A stretch of DNA of 64,000 nt from Elusimicrobiota bacterium (GCA_016788905.1 JAEURZ010000011.1:28141-92140); one strand, 5' to 3'. Positions 22,113-31,220 are shown, numbered from the stretch's first letter. Notes: generated by a model not told the origin, from the sequence alone. Numbers and translations: made by a program.

Positions 22113-23625
22113 GGCCCCTTTAATTTCCCGCCTTCGTGCGCCGGCGGTCTGTGTTTCCGGCGTTCTTTATGTCCTTTGTTTTCCATCCTTTAACCAGGGC
22201 CAATTGGCGTGGGTCGCTTTTGTCCCCTTTCTGCTCGCTGTTCCGGGTTTCTCATGGAGAAACGTTTTCACCTGGAGTTTTGTGGCCGGGTGGATGGGGG
22301 GGCTCGGCCTTCTCTACTGGGTGTATCCCACATGCCGTTGGGGGGGGGTGAACCCCGCGGTCAGTGTGTTGGCGGTGGGTGCCCTGTCGGCTTATGTGGC
22401 TTTGTTTTGGGGCCTGTTTGGGGTGATTGTGAAATTGTTTTCGTCCCGGCCGGTGTGGGAACGGCCTTTTTGGGCCGCGCTCGGTTGGACCGCCCTCGAA
22501 GGTCTTCGCGGGCATCTCTTCACAGGTTTTCCTTGGCTGTCCCTTTCCTGTTCTCAATGGCAGGTTCCTCGACATTTGCCTTTGGCGGAAATGGGGGGAA
22601 GCTACGCGGTGTCTTTCCTTATCGTGCTGTTCAATGGGACCGTGGCGGCTTTGGTTCAGGGGTTGCGGTCTCGACCCAAACGCTGGTTTGCGGTGGGACC
22701 TGGTTTTCTGGCCTTGGTCGGATTGACGGTCTGGAGTGTGTATTTGTGGCGTCGCCCTCTCACACCCTCTGGGCCTCCTGTTGAAATGGCCCTGGTTCAG
22801 GGGAACATCGATCAATACAAAAAATGGGACAACGCTTATGAAGCGGACATCGTTCGTTCTTACTCCACTCTCACGCGTCGCGCTTCCCAGGGAAATCCGA
22901 CATTGGTGATTTGGCCTGAGACGGCGGTCCCCGGCTGGATTCCGAACGACGCTCATCATACCTCTTGGATCCAAGACCAAGCGCGGGACAGCAACACCCA
23001 CCTGCTGGTCGGTGCGGTGTCTCGCCAGAACGATCGGGATTACAACGCGGCTTTTCTCCTTTCCCCTCGGGGAGAATTTGTGGGACAATATCTAAAAATC
23101 CATTTGGTCCCTTTCGGTGAGTATGTCCCTCTTCGCGGGGGTCTGGCACGGTTTGTTCGTGTTCTTAACGATTTGGGTTCATTCGATTCAGGGGGGGAAA
23201 CCTCTGTTCTGTCGGTGCCCGGGACGAAGGTCGGCGTCACGATTTGTTTTGAAGGCCTGTTCCCCGATTTGGTTCGACGGTTTACGTTGGCGGGGGCCCA
23301 GGTGTTGGTCAACATCACGAACGATGGGTGGTATCGTCACACGGCCGCGCCGGAACAACATTTTGCGGCGAGCGTGTTGCGCGCTGTCGAAAACCGTCGG
23401 TGGGTTGCCCGGGCGGCGAACACAGGGTATTCGGGTTTTGTCTCCCCACGGGGCGAAGTGACCGGGCGTACCACTCTTCTCGAGCCTGCTGTTCTGATCG
23501 GACATCCGGCGCCTCTGGACCATTTGACCTTTTACGTTCGTTTCGGGGATGTTTTTTTAAAGCTGTGTGCCCTCTTTTTGTTCTTGGGTATTTTGTTTTT
23601 AGGGAAACAGAAAAGAAAAAGTTGA
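22102..23625 (+). CDS. lnt: Apolipoprotein N-acyltransferase (Lnt)
   Basis: A 507-residue inner-membrane enzyme that adds the third acyl chain to lipoproteins, a marker of a Gram-negative envelope. Several hydrophobic segments fill the first 240 residues, followed by a nitrilase-like domain with a Glu-Lys-Cys triad: [11 protein letters not shown] (Glu, about 271), [13 protein letters not shown] (Lys, about 331) and [10 protein letters not shown] (Cys, about 383). [19 protein letters not shown] is also conserved. A C-terminal transmembrane helix precedes a basic end. The GTG start overlaps the secA stop by 11 nt, which indicates co-transcription. A G9 run at 22340-22348 lies in a membrane-segment region. 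Confidence 0.95.
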   Translation: MVSKAPLISRLRAPAVCVSGVLYVLCFPSFNQGQLAWVAFVPFLLAVPGFSWRNVFTWSFVAGWMGGLGLLYWVYPTCRWGGVNPAVSVLAVGALSAYVALFWGLFGVIVKLFSSRPVWERPFWAALGWTALEGLRGHLFTGFPWLSLSCSQWQVPRHLPLAEMGGSYAVSFLIVLFNGTVAALVQGLRSRPKRWFAVGPGFLALVGLTVWSVYLWRRPLTPSGPPVEMALVQGNIDQYKKWDNAYEADIVRSYSTLTRRASQGNPTLVIWPETAVPGWIPNDAHHTSWIQDQARDSNTHLLVGAVSRQNDRDYNAAFLLSPRGEFVGQYLKIHLVPFGEYVPLRGGLARFVRVLNDLGSFDSGGETSVLSVPGTKVGVTICFEGLFPDLVRRFTLAGAQVLVNITNDGWYRHTAAPEQHFAASVLRAVENRRWVARAANTGYSGFVSPRGEVTGRTTLLEPAVLIGHPAPLDHLTFYVRFGDVFLKLCALFLFLGILFLGKQKRKS

Positions 23626-23651
23626 GGAAACCCTTCCGGGTTTGCTACAAT
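23622..23651 (+). promoter_or_regulatory. Candidate promoter for the initiator tRNA
   Basis: TTGAGG (23622-23627) and TACAAT (23646-23651) have an 18-bp spacer. The predicted start falls within a base or two of the mature tRNA 5' end. The spacer contains the hairpin AAACCC-TTCC-GGGTTT (23628-23643), which may also act as a weak terminator for secA-lnt. Confidence 0.45.
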
Positions 23652-23656
23652 CCTTG

Positions 23657-23730
<74 letters not shown>

Positions 23731-23738
23731 CAAGGATG

Positions 23739-23777
23739 GCCGCCAGAGACAATTGTCTCTCGCGGCTTTCTTGTTTT
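23739..23777 (+). terminator. Intrinsic terminator after initiator tRNA
   Basis: The stem GCCGC (23739-23743) pairs with GCGGC (23762-23766). After a C/C mismatch comes a perfect inner palindrome AGAGACAA/TTGTCTCT (23745-23760). A T-rich tail TTTCTTGTTTT (23767-23777) follows. Confidence 0.85.
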
Positions 23778-23783
23778 AGGGGA

Positions 23784-25091
23784 CTAGAAGTGGATCTGGG
23801 TTTCGGCGGTGTAGCGGGTAACTTTTGAAGCGTTTTCGCCGTAAATGGGACCGGGAAAAAACGTGGCGCTGCTCAATTTGAAGATCACATCCCCTGAATA
23901 GCGAAAATCAATTCCCAAATCCAATTCGGCCCCCAGGCTGTTCTCGCTGGCGACCTTCACTCGGGAATCGTAGGTGAAATAGTCGATGGATCCCGTCCAT
24001 TTTACCCATTGAACGGTGAAGACGCCAAACCCCAAAGTCTTTATTCCAGAGGCCCCGGAAGGCAATCCCGTGGCGGTTGGAGAAAAAGGTTCTTGGGAAT
24101 CATAAGCGTCCGATAGGGTCGCTCCATAGTGCTGGCCCCAGCCCGCCCGTTGTAACCCGTTCCAACGTTTAGCGAACGTGGGCCGAAACGATTCATCTTT
24201 GTCGGGTGTTCCCGCGTCGTCCCCTGAACCGGAAGCGTAAAGAGCTTTGACCCCGAATCGCCCAAACCGAGCCGTGTCGGATTGGGCCCCCAATTCGATT
24301 TTTTCCGCAATTCCGGAGATCTTTATATCCTTATCCTCAACGCGGGTGTTCCCATTGACTAAGGCCATTTCCAATTTGTAGTAGGCGTCTTTCAGGTTTC
24401 CGAAAAGGCGAACATCGTAAAAAGTGCGGGCAATCGTGTTCGCCGTTACAGTGGATAATCCTAATGTGTAAGTGGAAGGGCTATCGTGGGTTTCCCGTAT
24501 CCAACCCAACTCCCATCGGTTGTCGCCCTGATCCAGGGAAAGAATCGCGCCGTTTAAATCTGAATCTTTATTTTCATGGAGACTTTCGGAAATCTTAGCG
24601 GTAAACAGATCCATTCCCAATCCTCGCGGAAACTTGGCCTTAGCCCGGATGGCGTTGAACCCAAGTCCATCGTCAGAAACAATCATCCCATCCCCGAGAA
24701 CCAAGGGTTGCCGGCCAATCGTGAGATCCACATGGTTTCCGATCAGGTTTGGCATGCGGACATAAATGTGTTCGATCCAAGGAGAACCGTCGGCAGAGGG
24801 GTATCGGGAGGTCGGGGTTCGAGTGCTTCCCTCCAGACCCCACACATTGACGGATTGAACACGCAAGCCCGCTTCAACCTCTTTGCTCAGCCACCCATTC
24901 ATTGAAACACGGGCCTGATGGGAATAGTATCCCAGGTTATCGCTGGTGTTTGCGTCTGTGTCGTTGTTTTGTATGACAATCCCTCGGAGGGTGTAATCGA
25001 GACCCAGGTTAAGGCTGGACATGTCAGCGTAGGCGGGCGAGAAAAAGGCGAATAAAGACATGAACAAAATCGAGCGATGGGTTGTTTTCAT
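23784..25091 (-). CDS. Outer-membrane beta-barrel protein, alginate-export/porin-like
   Basis: A 435-residue protein with a Sec signal peptide (SILFMSLFAFFSPAYA). The rest is made of alternating strands typical of a monomeric porin and ends in the aromatic TAETQIHF motif recognised by the Bam machinery. The block VDLTIGRQPLVLGDGMIV, with the following RAKAKF, resembles the Alginate_exp family of 16-18-stranded channels. The substrate is unknown. It is convergent with the initiator tRNA and divergent from the RND adaptor gene. No Shine-Dalgarno is visible before the ATG. Family placement is moderate; the barrel call is firmer. Confidence 0.75.
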   Translation of the reverse strand: MKTTHRSILFMSLFAFFSPAYADMSSLNLGLDYTLRGIVIQNNDTDANTSDNLGYYSHQARVSMNGWLSKEVEAGLRVQSVNVWGLEGSTRTPTSRYPSADGSPWIEHIYVRMPNLIGNHVDLTIGRQPLVLGDGMIVSDDGLGFNAIRAKAKFPRGLGMDLFTAKISESLHENKDSDLNGAILSLDQGDNRWELGWIRETHDSPSTYTLGLSTVTANTIARTFYDVRLFGNLKDAYYKLEMALVNGNTRVEDKDIKISGIAEKIELGAQSDTARFGRFGVKALYASGSGDDAGTPDKDESFRPTFAKRWNGLQRAGWGQHYGATLSDAYDSQEPFSPTATGLPSGASGIKTLGFGVFTVQWVKWTGSIDYFTYDSRVKVASENSLGAELDLGIDFRYSGDVIFKLSSATFFPGPIYGENASKVTRYTAETQIHF

Positions 25092-25173
25092 AGGAGCTAA
25101 TTTTACTAAAATATTATTCCATGTGATTTAGGGAAATTATTGTTTTGGGTTTTCTCTTTGCCAAGCGCCTCAC

Positions 25174-25202
25174 TTAACAGGTAACCCATAAAACGATAGA
25201 AT
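25174..25202 (+). promoter_or_regulatory. Sigma-70 promoter upstream of the RND adaptor gene
   Basis: TTAACA (25174-25179) and TAGAAT (25197-25202) are separated by exactly 17 bp, a strong sigma-70 match. Transcription should begin near 25209, leaving 74 nt to the first available start at 25283. Confidence 0.55.
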
Positions 25203-25282
25203 GATGGCCTTGTGTAATAGAGAAAGTGGTGTCATAATGGTGCCTGGCGGACGTTCATGGCCCTTCGCCCGAGATCGATGTT

Positions 25283-26509
25283 TTGGACAGGGCTGTGTTG
25301 TTTATCCCAAGGGGGAAAATTTTTCTGACTGATAATCCGGATCAACCTTCCCTACCTCCTCCGGTGGGGGGGAGGCCGACGTCTGTTCCTCGGCCCCCAA
25401 TGTCGAGGGCGAAGCCTGTGGTTCGTGGTCCCCTTCATGGATTTCTCCATCGGGCTGTAGGCCCCTTTGCTAAGAAACATAAGTTTGTTTTTATGTTCCT
25501 CCTGATGGGGTGCGGGGTTCTTGTTATTTTTGGGACAATGAAATTCGTGAATTCCCTCGGAGCGAAAAAGCCTGAGGCCTCTTCGAAAAAAGGTCCGGAC
25601 GGTGGGACGTTAGCCGTCAATGTCGTGGAAATAAAACCCGAACGATTCGTTGATCCGATGGTGGCCGTGGGAACGATTCAGGGGGGGAACGAAATCCCTT
25701 TGCGGTTTGAAGTGGATGGGATTATTGACCTTTTTGAGTTTCGCCAAGGGGATAAAATTCGCAAAGGGAATGTGATCGCCCGACTGAACCAGCGGGACAC
25801 GTATCTGAAATTGAAAAAAGCCCGGATCGAATTGGAGCAGATGGAAAAACTTTACGCCATCGGAGGAATATCCCTCAATAAATTGGAAGAGGCGAAGGTC
25901 ACCGCCGACTTGGCGGCCTTGGAGATGGAAAAAACGGTTTTGCGGTGTCCCCGGGATGGAATTCTTGGGGACAAAGAAGCGGAAGTGGGAGAGTTTGTCA
26001 CACCGGCCAAAAAGATTGCCACGTTAGTGAATATCGAAACGGTGGTGGTTAAGGTGGGGGTGATCGAAAAGGAAATCGATCGAATTTTTCCAGGGCAAAA
26101 AGTCATTCTTACCGTGGACACCTACCCCAACGTGGAGTTTACCGGGAAGGTGGATAAAATTAATCCCATTGTTTCCCTGGGAAGCCGTACGCTTGGGATC
26201 GAAGCCCTCCTGGCGAATGATGGAGGTCTTCTTCTTCCGGGTATGTTTGCCCGTGTTCGTATCACGATTTTTGAACAAGACAGCGCATTGGTTGTTCCCA
26301 ACGATGCCGTAGAAAAAACATCAGGGGGAAACCGCGTCTATATCGTCAATAAAGACAATAAGGCCGAGCATCGGGATGTTGAGGTGAGCTATATTTCCAG
26401 TCAATTTACGTTGGTTTCCAGTGGTCTTGAGCCGGGGGACCTGGTGATTACCCAGCGCCCTAACGATCTTAAATCCGGTGCTGCAGTAAAAATTATAGAG
26501 AAAAGCTAA
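25283..26509 (+). CDS. RND efflux periplasmic adaptor (membrane fusion protein)
   Basis: A 408-residue membrane-fusion protein that would link an inner-membrane RND pump to a TolC-type channel. A proline-rich cytoplasmic head is followed by one transmembrane segment (FVFMFLLMGCGVLVIFGT, about residues 71-90). Next come a lipoyl/barrel-sandwich half (LRFEVDGIIDLFEFRQGDKIRKGNVIARL), a short alpha-hairpin, the second lipoyl half (RCPRDGILGDKEAEVGEFV), a beta-barrel (DSALVVPNDAVE) and the membrane-proximal domain. No pump or channel gene is adjacent; the nearest are at 43496-52010. The first start codon in frame is TTG 25283 with weak ribosome-binding context, and ATG 25400 is an alternative. Confidence 0.88.
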   Translation: MDRAVLFIPRGKIFLTDNPDQPSLPPPVGGRPTSVPRPPMSRAKPVVRGPLHGFLHRAVGPFAKKHKFVFMFLLMGCGVLVIFGTMKFVNSLGAKKPEASSKKGPDGGTLAVNVVEIKPERFVDPMVAVGTIQGGNEIPLRFEVDGIIDLFEFRQGDKIRKGNVIARLNQRDTYLKLKKARIELEQMEKLYAIGGISLNKLEEAKVTADLAALEMEKTVLRCPRDGILGDKEAEVGEFVTPAKKIATLVNIETVVVKVGVIEKEIDRIFPGQKVILTVDTYPNVEFTGKVDKINPIVSLGSRTLGIEALLANDGGLLLPGMFARVRITIFEQDSALVVPNDAVEKTSGGNRVYIVNKDNKAEHRDVEVSYISSQFTLVSSGLEPGDLVITQRPNDLKSGAAVKIIEKS

Positions 26510-26516
26510 CAAAACG

Positions 26517-26555
26517 AGGAGAAGACGTTTTTGGGTCTGTGCATCTCCTTTTTTT
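26517..26555 (+). terminator. Intrinsic terminator after the RND adaptor gene
   Basis: AGGAGA (26517-26522) pairs with TCTCCT (26544-26549), with an inner AGAC/GTCT pairing. A run of seven T (26549-26555) follows. Confidence 0.65.
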
Positions 26556-26733
26556 GATAGAGCGATGTTGTTTAAGTGATCAGAAATTTGTTTTATTTCT
26601 CTGCGGTCGTTCCCCTTTCCCTGCCGATCTAAGAAATCATGTTCAATTATTAGCAAGATTCGTTTATCGATTATGGGATATGTCTGTGATCTTTCTGTTA
26701 CGACTTGTTTTCAATTTCGTTTCAGAAATGTTG
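26556..26733. other. Non-coding spacer before the signalling cassette
   Basis: The spacer from the terminator to the activator box is AT-richer than its surroundings. A potential 85-codon frame at 26539-26796 has no ribosome-binding site and runs through both the terminator and the promoter box, so I do not call it a gene. Just before the box, AAATGTTGCAA is shared with the other box-bearing promoter. Confidence 0.5.
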
Positions 26734-26772
26734 CAACTTCTTAAGGGAATCTTAAGATGCCTGATGTATGGT
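26734..26772 (+). promoter_or_regulatory. Response-regulator box plus -10 (site A), upstream of the histidine-kinase cassette
   Basis: Two TCTTAAG half-sites start at 26739 and 26750, an 11-bp period as in PhoB/OmpR-type boxes. The 24-bp core 26734-26757 differs at one base from site B at 53029-53052. TATGGT (26767-26772) lies where the -10 should be, and the box takes the place of a -35. Transcription would start near 26779, about 110 nt before the kinase ATG. Confidence 0.65.
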
Positions 26773-26888
26773 GTGGTGGTTTCGACCTTAGAATAAGTCA
26801 CCCTGCTGGTCTGTGGTTTAAAGAAAGGCTTGATTTTGGCCCTTTTGTCGCATAGAGTTACTTGCCAGAGAATAGGACTGGCACACCC

Positions 26889-28337
26889 ATGAAACTACGC
26901 GCGCGCTTAAGTCTTTTTACAGGGGTTATCATCGTCGCCCTCGTGGCGGGGATCAGCGTTTCTACGCTCGTTCTCCTTCGGAAGGTTTTTCTTGCGGAGG
27001 TTCGCTCGAATCAGGAGACGACCCTGAATAGTTTTTCCCAAACCTGTGAGGAATCCCTGGTGTTGCGGGATCCTGTCCTGGTGGCCAATTACGTGGACAG
27101 CCTGAGGAAATCACTCCCGGGGCTCGCCTACGCGGTTTTTGTTAATCAGGAGCTGGGGCGAACGATTGGGGATACCGCACAGTTTCGCCAAATTTACCCG
27201 TATTTTTCTCACGCGGTCGAACCGGGTCTTCCCCGTCGATTAATTCAGATCCCGCGGGGGGAGGTCATCGTGGAAGTCTCAACGGAAATCAGACGAGAGG
27301 GGCAGTCGGCAGGGATGGTCCGAATGGGTTTCTATCAGAGCTACGTCCAGGCCACCATTGCCGATAAAGTGGGGCGCGTTCAGCAAATCGTTCTGGTTGT
27401 GGCAGGGGTCTCCCTGATCCTTGCGGTCATGGCCACCCTTCTCATGTCCGCGCAAATAACCCGGCCGTTGCACCAGTTGGCGGCGGGGGCGAAGGCCATT
27501 GGAGAAGGCAATTTGGACACACAAATTTACGTGAGTCGCCGAGATGAACTGGGGTTTCTGGCCCATGAATTCAATATTATGGCCGTGAGGCTAAAGGAAC
27601 TTGACCAATTGAAAGACGAATTTGTTTCCTCTGTTTCCCATGAGCTCCGGTCGCCATTAGCGGCCATCTCGGGGTATGTGGAACTGATGACGCGGAAACC
27701 GTTGGAACAAATCCCCATTGAAAAACGGACCAAGGCCTTCAATATCATATTGGACAGTACCACACGTTTGACCCAATTCATAAACGATATTTTGGATTTA
27801 GCAAAGCTTAAAGCCGGCCGGGTGGATATTCGGAAAACTCCTTTCAGTGTGGCGAAGGCTCTGGACGAAACCATGAGCCTTTTTGCCCCTCTCTTAGAGA
27901 AAAAGAACATCACGTCCCGTGTATTGGCTGCGGAGAATCTTCCCGCTCTGCCCGCGGACGATGAAAAGATGCGTCAGGTCATCACCAATTTGGTTTCCAA
28001 TGCGTATAAGTTTACACCCGAGGGCGGGGTGTTGACGCTTGACGCGAAGGACACAGGTGTTGAGATCACCGTCAGTGTCTCCGATACCGGAATTGGCATT
28101 CCGAAAGAATTTATCGAGCACCTTTTTGAGCGGTTTAAACAAGTCCCTGGGACCCGTCAAAAAATGGGGGGTCCGAAAGGAACGGGATTGGGGCTGGCGA
28201 TTGCGAAAGGAATTGTGGAGGCGCACGGGGGACGTATTTGGGCGGAAAGTGAGCCCGGGCAAGGCACCACCTTCTTTTTCACATTGCCAAAAGTCGCTCC
28301 CGCCCATGCCGTTGCTGACGCGAGGATTTTCAACTAA
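26889..28337 (+). CDS. Membrane sensor histidine kinase (HAMP-HisKA-HATPase)
   Basis: About 482 residues. TM1 lies near residues 8-30 (LFTGVIIVALVAGISVSTLVLL). A periplasmic sensor region of about 140 residues follows, then TM2 (IVLVVAGVSLILAVMATLLM) and a HAMP domain. The HisKA domain has the phospho-acceptor in SHELRSPLAAISGY, and the HATPase domain has an N-box (VITNLVSNAYKFTP), a DTGIGIP G1 box and GTGLGLAIAKGIVEAHGG. The signal is unknown. The frame extends upstream to TTG 26862, but ATG 26889 begins with a proper membrane-anchor sequence and was preferred. It shares one base with the next gene (TAATG), so the cassette is translationally coupled and starts from the box-bearing promoter at 26734. 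Confidence 0.93.
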   Translation: MKLRARLSLFTGVIIVALVAGISVSTLVLLRKVFLAEVRSNQETTLNSFSQTCEESLVLRDPVLVANYVDSLRKSLPGLAYAVFVNQELGRTIGDTAQFRQIYPYFSHAVEPGLPRRLIQIPRGEVIVEVSTEIRREGQSAGMVRMGFYQSYVQATIADKVGRVQQIVLVVAGVSLILAVMATLLMSAQITRPLHQLAAGAKAIGEGNLDTQIYVSRRDELGFLAHEFNIMAVRLKELDQLKDEFVSSVSHELRSPLAAISGYVELMTRKPLEQIPIEKRTKAFNIILDSTTRLTQFINDILDLAKLKAGRVDIRKTPFSVAKALDETMSLFAPLLEKKNITSRVLAAENLPALPADDEKMRQVITNLVSNAYKFTPEGGVLTLDAKDTGVEITVSVSDTGIGIPKEFIEHLFERFKQVPGTRQKMGGPKGTGLGLAIAKGIVEAHGGRIWAESEPGQGTTFFFTLPKVAPAHAVADARIFN

Positions 28338-29428
28338 TGGATACTCCCGAAGAAACACTCCCGCCTCTTGCCCGCCCTCGGGTCCTTATCGTCGACGATG
28401 AGGCGAATCTCCCTATATTCCTCAAAGATTTTTTGGAGGAATGTGGGTTCGATGTGTCTATGGCGGTCACTGGGAAATCCGCTATGCGGGTGGCGCTTGA
28501 AAACCCTCCGGACGCTATTATTTTAGACGTGGATTTGCCCGACACGGACGGCTACACCCTGTGTCGGGCCATGCGGCGCACCAGCACCCTTCGGACGGTC
28601 CCGATCGTCATGTTGACGGCCCTGTCGGATAAACGGAACGAGATCGCCGGCCTTCGCGCGGGGGCCGATGATTACCTCACGAAGCCTATCGATACCGAGA
28701 GGCTCCAGGCTCGTTTGGAGAACGCTCTCAGTCGGAACATTCGTGAGTTGGACGCCAACCCCTTAACGCACCTTCCTGGAAACACGAGTATTTTGCAGGA
28801 AATGGAACGTCGGCTCAGGAAGCAGGAAGGGTTCGCGGTCATCTACGCCGATTTAAATAATTTCAAAGCCTTTAACGATCGTTACGGTTTCCTTCGGGGA
28901 GACCAGGCCATTAAATTGGCGGCTCAGTGCATCGTTTTGTCTGTGGAAGGACGGGCGGCTTCTTCCGTTGCTTTGAGCGGCCTTTGGTTTATTGGGCATG
29001 TGGGGGGGGACGATTTTATTGCCATTCTCCCCGCCGAAATGGCCGAAGAAGTTTCCGTTGAAATCATCAAACGTTTTGACACCGCTGTCCCGAGCCTTTA
29101 CGATCCCGACGATCGGGCACGAGGCTACATTGAAGGAAAAACACGTCAGGGGGAACCCGCTCATTTCCCCTTTATCGGAATTGCCCTCGCCATCGTTTCC
29201 AATGGCGAAAGGCGGTTTTCCCATCCCGGGGAAATTAGTTCCATGGCGAGTGAGTTAAAAGCCTACGCCAAGACCTTTGGCAAAAGCGCCTACGTGATGG
29301 ATCGGCGCGATCGCTCCCTTTCTAAGGAGACCTCTGGGGAAAAGAAGGAAGTCCCCCCCATTCTACCCGATATCTTTAGTGAGTTGGGGTTTTCACCTCA
29401 TCCCCCTCCTCCCCGGGGCGGAGGCTAA
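28337..29428 (+). CDS. Response regulator with GGDEF-type output (probable diguanylate cyclase)
   Basis: A 363-residue protein. The receiver domain (about residues 14-135) has the acidic pocket LIVDDE, the phospho-acceptor Asp in AIILDVDLPDTDGY, and the Lys in LTKPID. A GGDEF domain follows (YADLNNFKAFNDRYGFLRGDQAIKLAA and the active-site loop HVGGDDFIAIL). The loop reads GGDDF rather than GGDEF or GGEEF, and I see no RxxD inhibitory site just before it, so c-di-GMP synthesis is likely but not certain. A G8 run encodes the active-site loop (29002-29009). It is coupled to the kinase before it and lies 3 nt before the OmpR-type regulator. Confidence 0.88.
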   Translation: MDTPEETLPPLARPRVLIVDDEANLPIFLKDFLEECGFDVSMAVTGKSAMRVALENPPDAIILDVDLPDTDGYTLCRAMRRTSTLRTVPIVMLTALSDKRNEIAGLRAGADDYLTKPIDTERLQARLENALSRNIRELDANPLTHLPGNTSILQEMERRLRKQEGFAVIYADLNNFKAFNDRYGFLRGDQAIKLAAQCIVLSVEGRAASSVALSGLWFIGHVGGDDFIAILPAEMAEEVSVEIIKRFDTAVPSLYDPDDRARGYIEGKTRQGEPAHFPFIGIALAIVSNGERRFSHPGEISSMASELKAYAKTFGKSAYVMDRRDRSLSKETSGEKKEVPPILPDIFSELGFSPHPPPPRGGG

Positions 29429-29431
29429 CGT

Positions 29432-30115
29432 ATGGCCGGAAAAAAGATTCTCGTTATTGATGACGATGTCCAATTGTGTCAACTGACCTCTGACATTCTT
29501 GAAGAGCACGGGTTTCAGTCCATGGTCGCCAACAACACAGATCAGGGGTTTAAATGGCTCTATGAGGGGAATCCGGATCTCATCCTTTTGGATGTGTGGT
29601 TGCCCTCTATTGGGGGACTGGAATTCTGCCGACAGATTCGCCAAGACGTTCGGGGGCGGCATGTTCCGGTGCTCATGTTAACGGTTCAGGACAAAGAATC
29701 GGACAAGGTCATGGGGTTGGAAATGGGGGCGGACGATTACATGACGAAACCGTTCAGTCAACGGGAACTCCTGGCCCGAATTAAAGCCCTTCTTCGTCGT
29801 TTTGATCGAGCTCAGCCGGAAGTGTTGTCTTTTTCTTCCGGGGATTTAATGGTGGATTTGGACAAGCACGCGGTGCGGGTGAAGGGGAAAAGTGTGGATC
29901 TGACCCCGAAAGAATTTGATCTTCTCACCGTCCTTTTTAAAAACCGGAACAAGGCCGTGAGTCGGCAAAGTTTGTTGACCGCGGTGTGGGGGTTCGATAC
30001 GCCGGGGAACACAGGAACCATTGACGTGCATATTCGACATTTAAGGAAAAAGCTCGGGCCACAAGGGGATAAGATAACGACCATCCTTGGTTTCGGCTAT
30101 CGTCTGGACGGGTAG
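29432..30115 (+). CDS. OmpR/PhoB-family DNA-binding response regulator
   Basis: A 227-residue two-domain regulator of typical family length. The receiver has LVIDDD, the phospho-acceptor in LILLDVWLPSIGG, a Thr in LMLTVQD and the Lys in YMTKPFSQRELLARIKALLRR. The C-terminal winged helix has VDLTPKEFDLLTVLFKNRNKAVSR, IDVHIRHLRKKLG and TILGFGYRL. This family binds direct repeats spaced 11 bp, exactly the pattern found at 26734 and 53029, so it is the best local candidate for that activator. The partner kinase is probably the product of 26889-28337, co-encoded two genes upstream. Confidence 0.95.
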   Translation: MAGKKILVIDDDVQLCQLTSDILEEHGFQSMVANNTDQGFKWLYEGNPDLILLDVWLPSIGGLEFCRQIRQDVRGRHVPVLMLTVQDKESDKVMGLEMGADDYMTKPFSQRELLARIKALLRRFDRAQPEVLSFSSGDLMVDLDKHAVRVKGKSVDLTPKEFDLLTVLFKNRNKAVSRQSLLTAVWGFDTPGNTGTIDVHIRHLRKKLGPQGDKITTILGFGYRLDG

Positions 30116-30119
30116 TCTA

Positions 30120-31220
30120 ATGGCTGTGGCCCGCATCCTGGTGGTGGACGATGAATCCGGATTTCGCGAATTGTGTGGAGACCTGTTGTCCGATTGCGGG
30201 TACGAAGTGGAGGCCGCCCTGGATGGCGATAAAGCGTTGGAGCGGCTCTCGGAGGCGTCTTTCCAATTGGTCCTCACGGACATCAACATGCCGAAGATGG
30301 ACGGAATGACCCTCCTGAAAAATATCAAGGCCAAATACCCCATGGTCGAGGTCGTTTTAATGACGGCTTTTGGTGGACTCCAATCTGCGTTAGAAGCTCT
30401 GCGGTTTGGGGCGTACGACTACATTACCAAACCGTTCACCCGCGAAGCTCTGTTGGCCACGGTGGGACGCTGCGTGGAAAAGCAACGCCTTTCCGTTGAG
30501 CTGAAGCGGGTCCAAGAGCAGCTGTTTGAAAAGGAACGGTTGGCCGCCTTGGGGTCGGTCTCCGGATGGTTGGCGCATCGGATGCGAAATCCGCTGAATG
30601 TGATCCAAATGTGCGCCCAATATTTGAAATCGCACTTTGCGGCAACGGATGAGAAGCATGAAGTCACTCTGGCCATTGAGGATAAAGTGAAAATTCTGGA
30701 ACGGATGACACACGATTTTATCGGGTTCTCCCGCACGTATCAGCCGCGCCTCCAGTTGGAGGACCTTCATGAATTGGTGAACAATGTTTTGTCCGGAATT
30801 CGGGCGCGGGTCGATCTTCAAAAAGTGATGATCGAGAAACGCTACGAAGAACCGTTACCTTTGGTCCCTCTCGATAAGGAACTCATGGAAGAGGTCTTGG
30901 GTTACCTCGTTGACAACGCGTTGGAAGCCATTCAAGGACCTGGGAGCATTACCTTGCAAGCACGCCGGACGCCGGGAGGCATCCAACTTCAAATTTCCGA
31001 TACCGGACCGGCCATCCCGAACGAGGTTCGTCGAAGATTTTTCGAACCTTTTTTTACCACCAAGGAACGGGGAACCGGGTTGGGGTTGGCCATTGCCCGT
31101 CGTGTGATTGAGAGCCATGGGGGCGAAATGACGATGAAATCTGGAGCCCCGACCACCTTTCAAATCGTTCTTCCTGTTTCCCCCGTGGTCCCTATAAAGG
31201 ACGGGGTCAAAACCCCATGA
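30120..31220 (+). CDS. Soluble receiver-histidine kinase hybrid
   Basis: About 366 residues with no membrane segment. An N-terminal receiver (ILVVDDESGFRELCG, LVLTDINMPKMDGM, DYITKPFTREALL) is followed by a short coiled linker, and then by a HisKA domain with ALGSVSGWLAHRMRNPLNV and a HATPase (LVDNALEAIQGPG, ISDTGPAIPNEV, GTGLGLAIARRVIESHGGE). The kinase part is of the NtrB/ZraS type that pairs with sigma-54 activators, and the NtrC-type gene follows with a 4-nt overlap. It may be switched by phosphotransfer to its own receiver. ATG 30120 was chosen because the receiver begins there; the frame itself opens earlier. Confidence 0.9.
   Translation: MAVARILVVDDESGFRELCGDLLSDCGYEVEAALDGDKALERLSEASFQLVLTDINMPKMDGMTLLKNIKAKYPMVEVVLMTAFGGLQSALEALRFGAYDYITKPFTREALLATVGRCVEKQRLSVELKRVQEQLFEKERLAALGSVSGWLAHRMRNPLNVIQMCAQYLKSHFAATDEKHEVTLAIEDKVKILERMTHDFIGFSRTYQPRLQLEDLHELVNNVLSGIRARVDLQKVMIEKRYEEPLPLVPLDKELMEEVLGYLVDNALEAIQGPGSITLQARRTPGGIQLQISDTGPAIPNEVRRRFFEPFFTTKERGTGLGLAIARRVIESHGGEMTMKSGAPTTFQIVLPVSPVVPIKDGVKTP

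Noticed and set aside
25201..25332. A 43-codon frame starting at the adaptor promoter, possible leader peptide
   Set aside because: It overlaps the adaptor gene out of frame, begins upstream of the predicted transcription start, and has no Shine-Dalgarno or recognisable feature.
26539..26796. An 85-codon frame before the signalling cassette
   Set aside because: It starts within the terminator stem and runs through the conserved promoter box and -10, with no ribosome-binding site.
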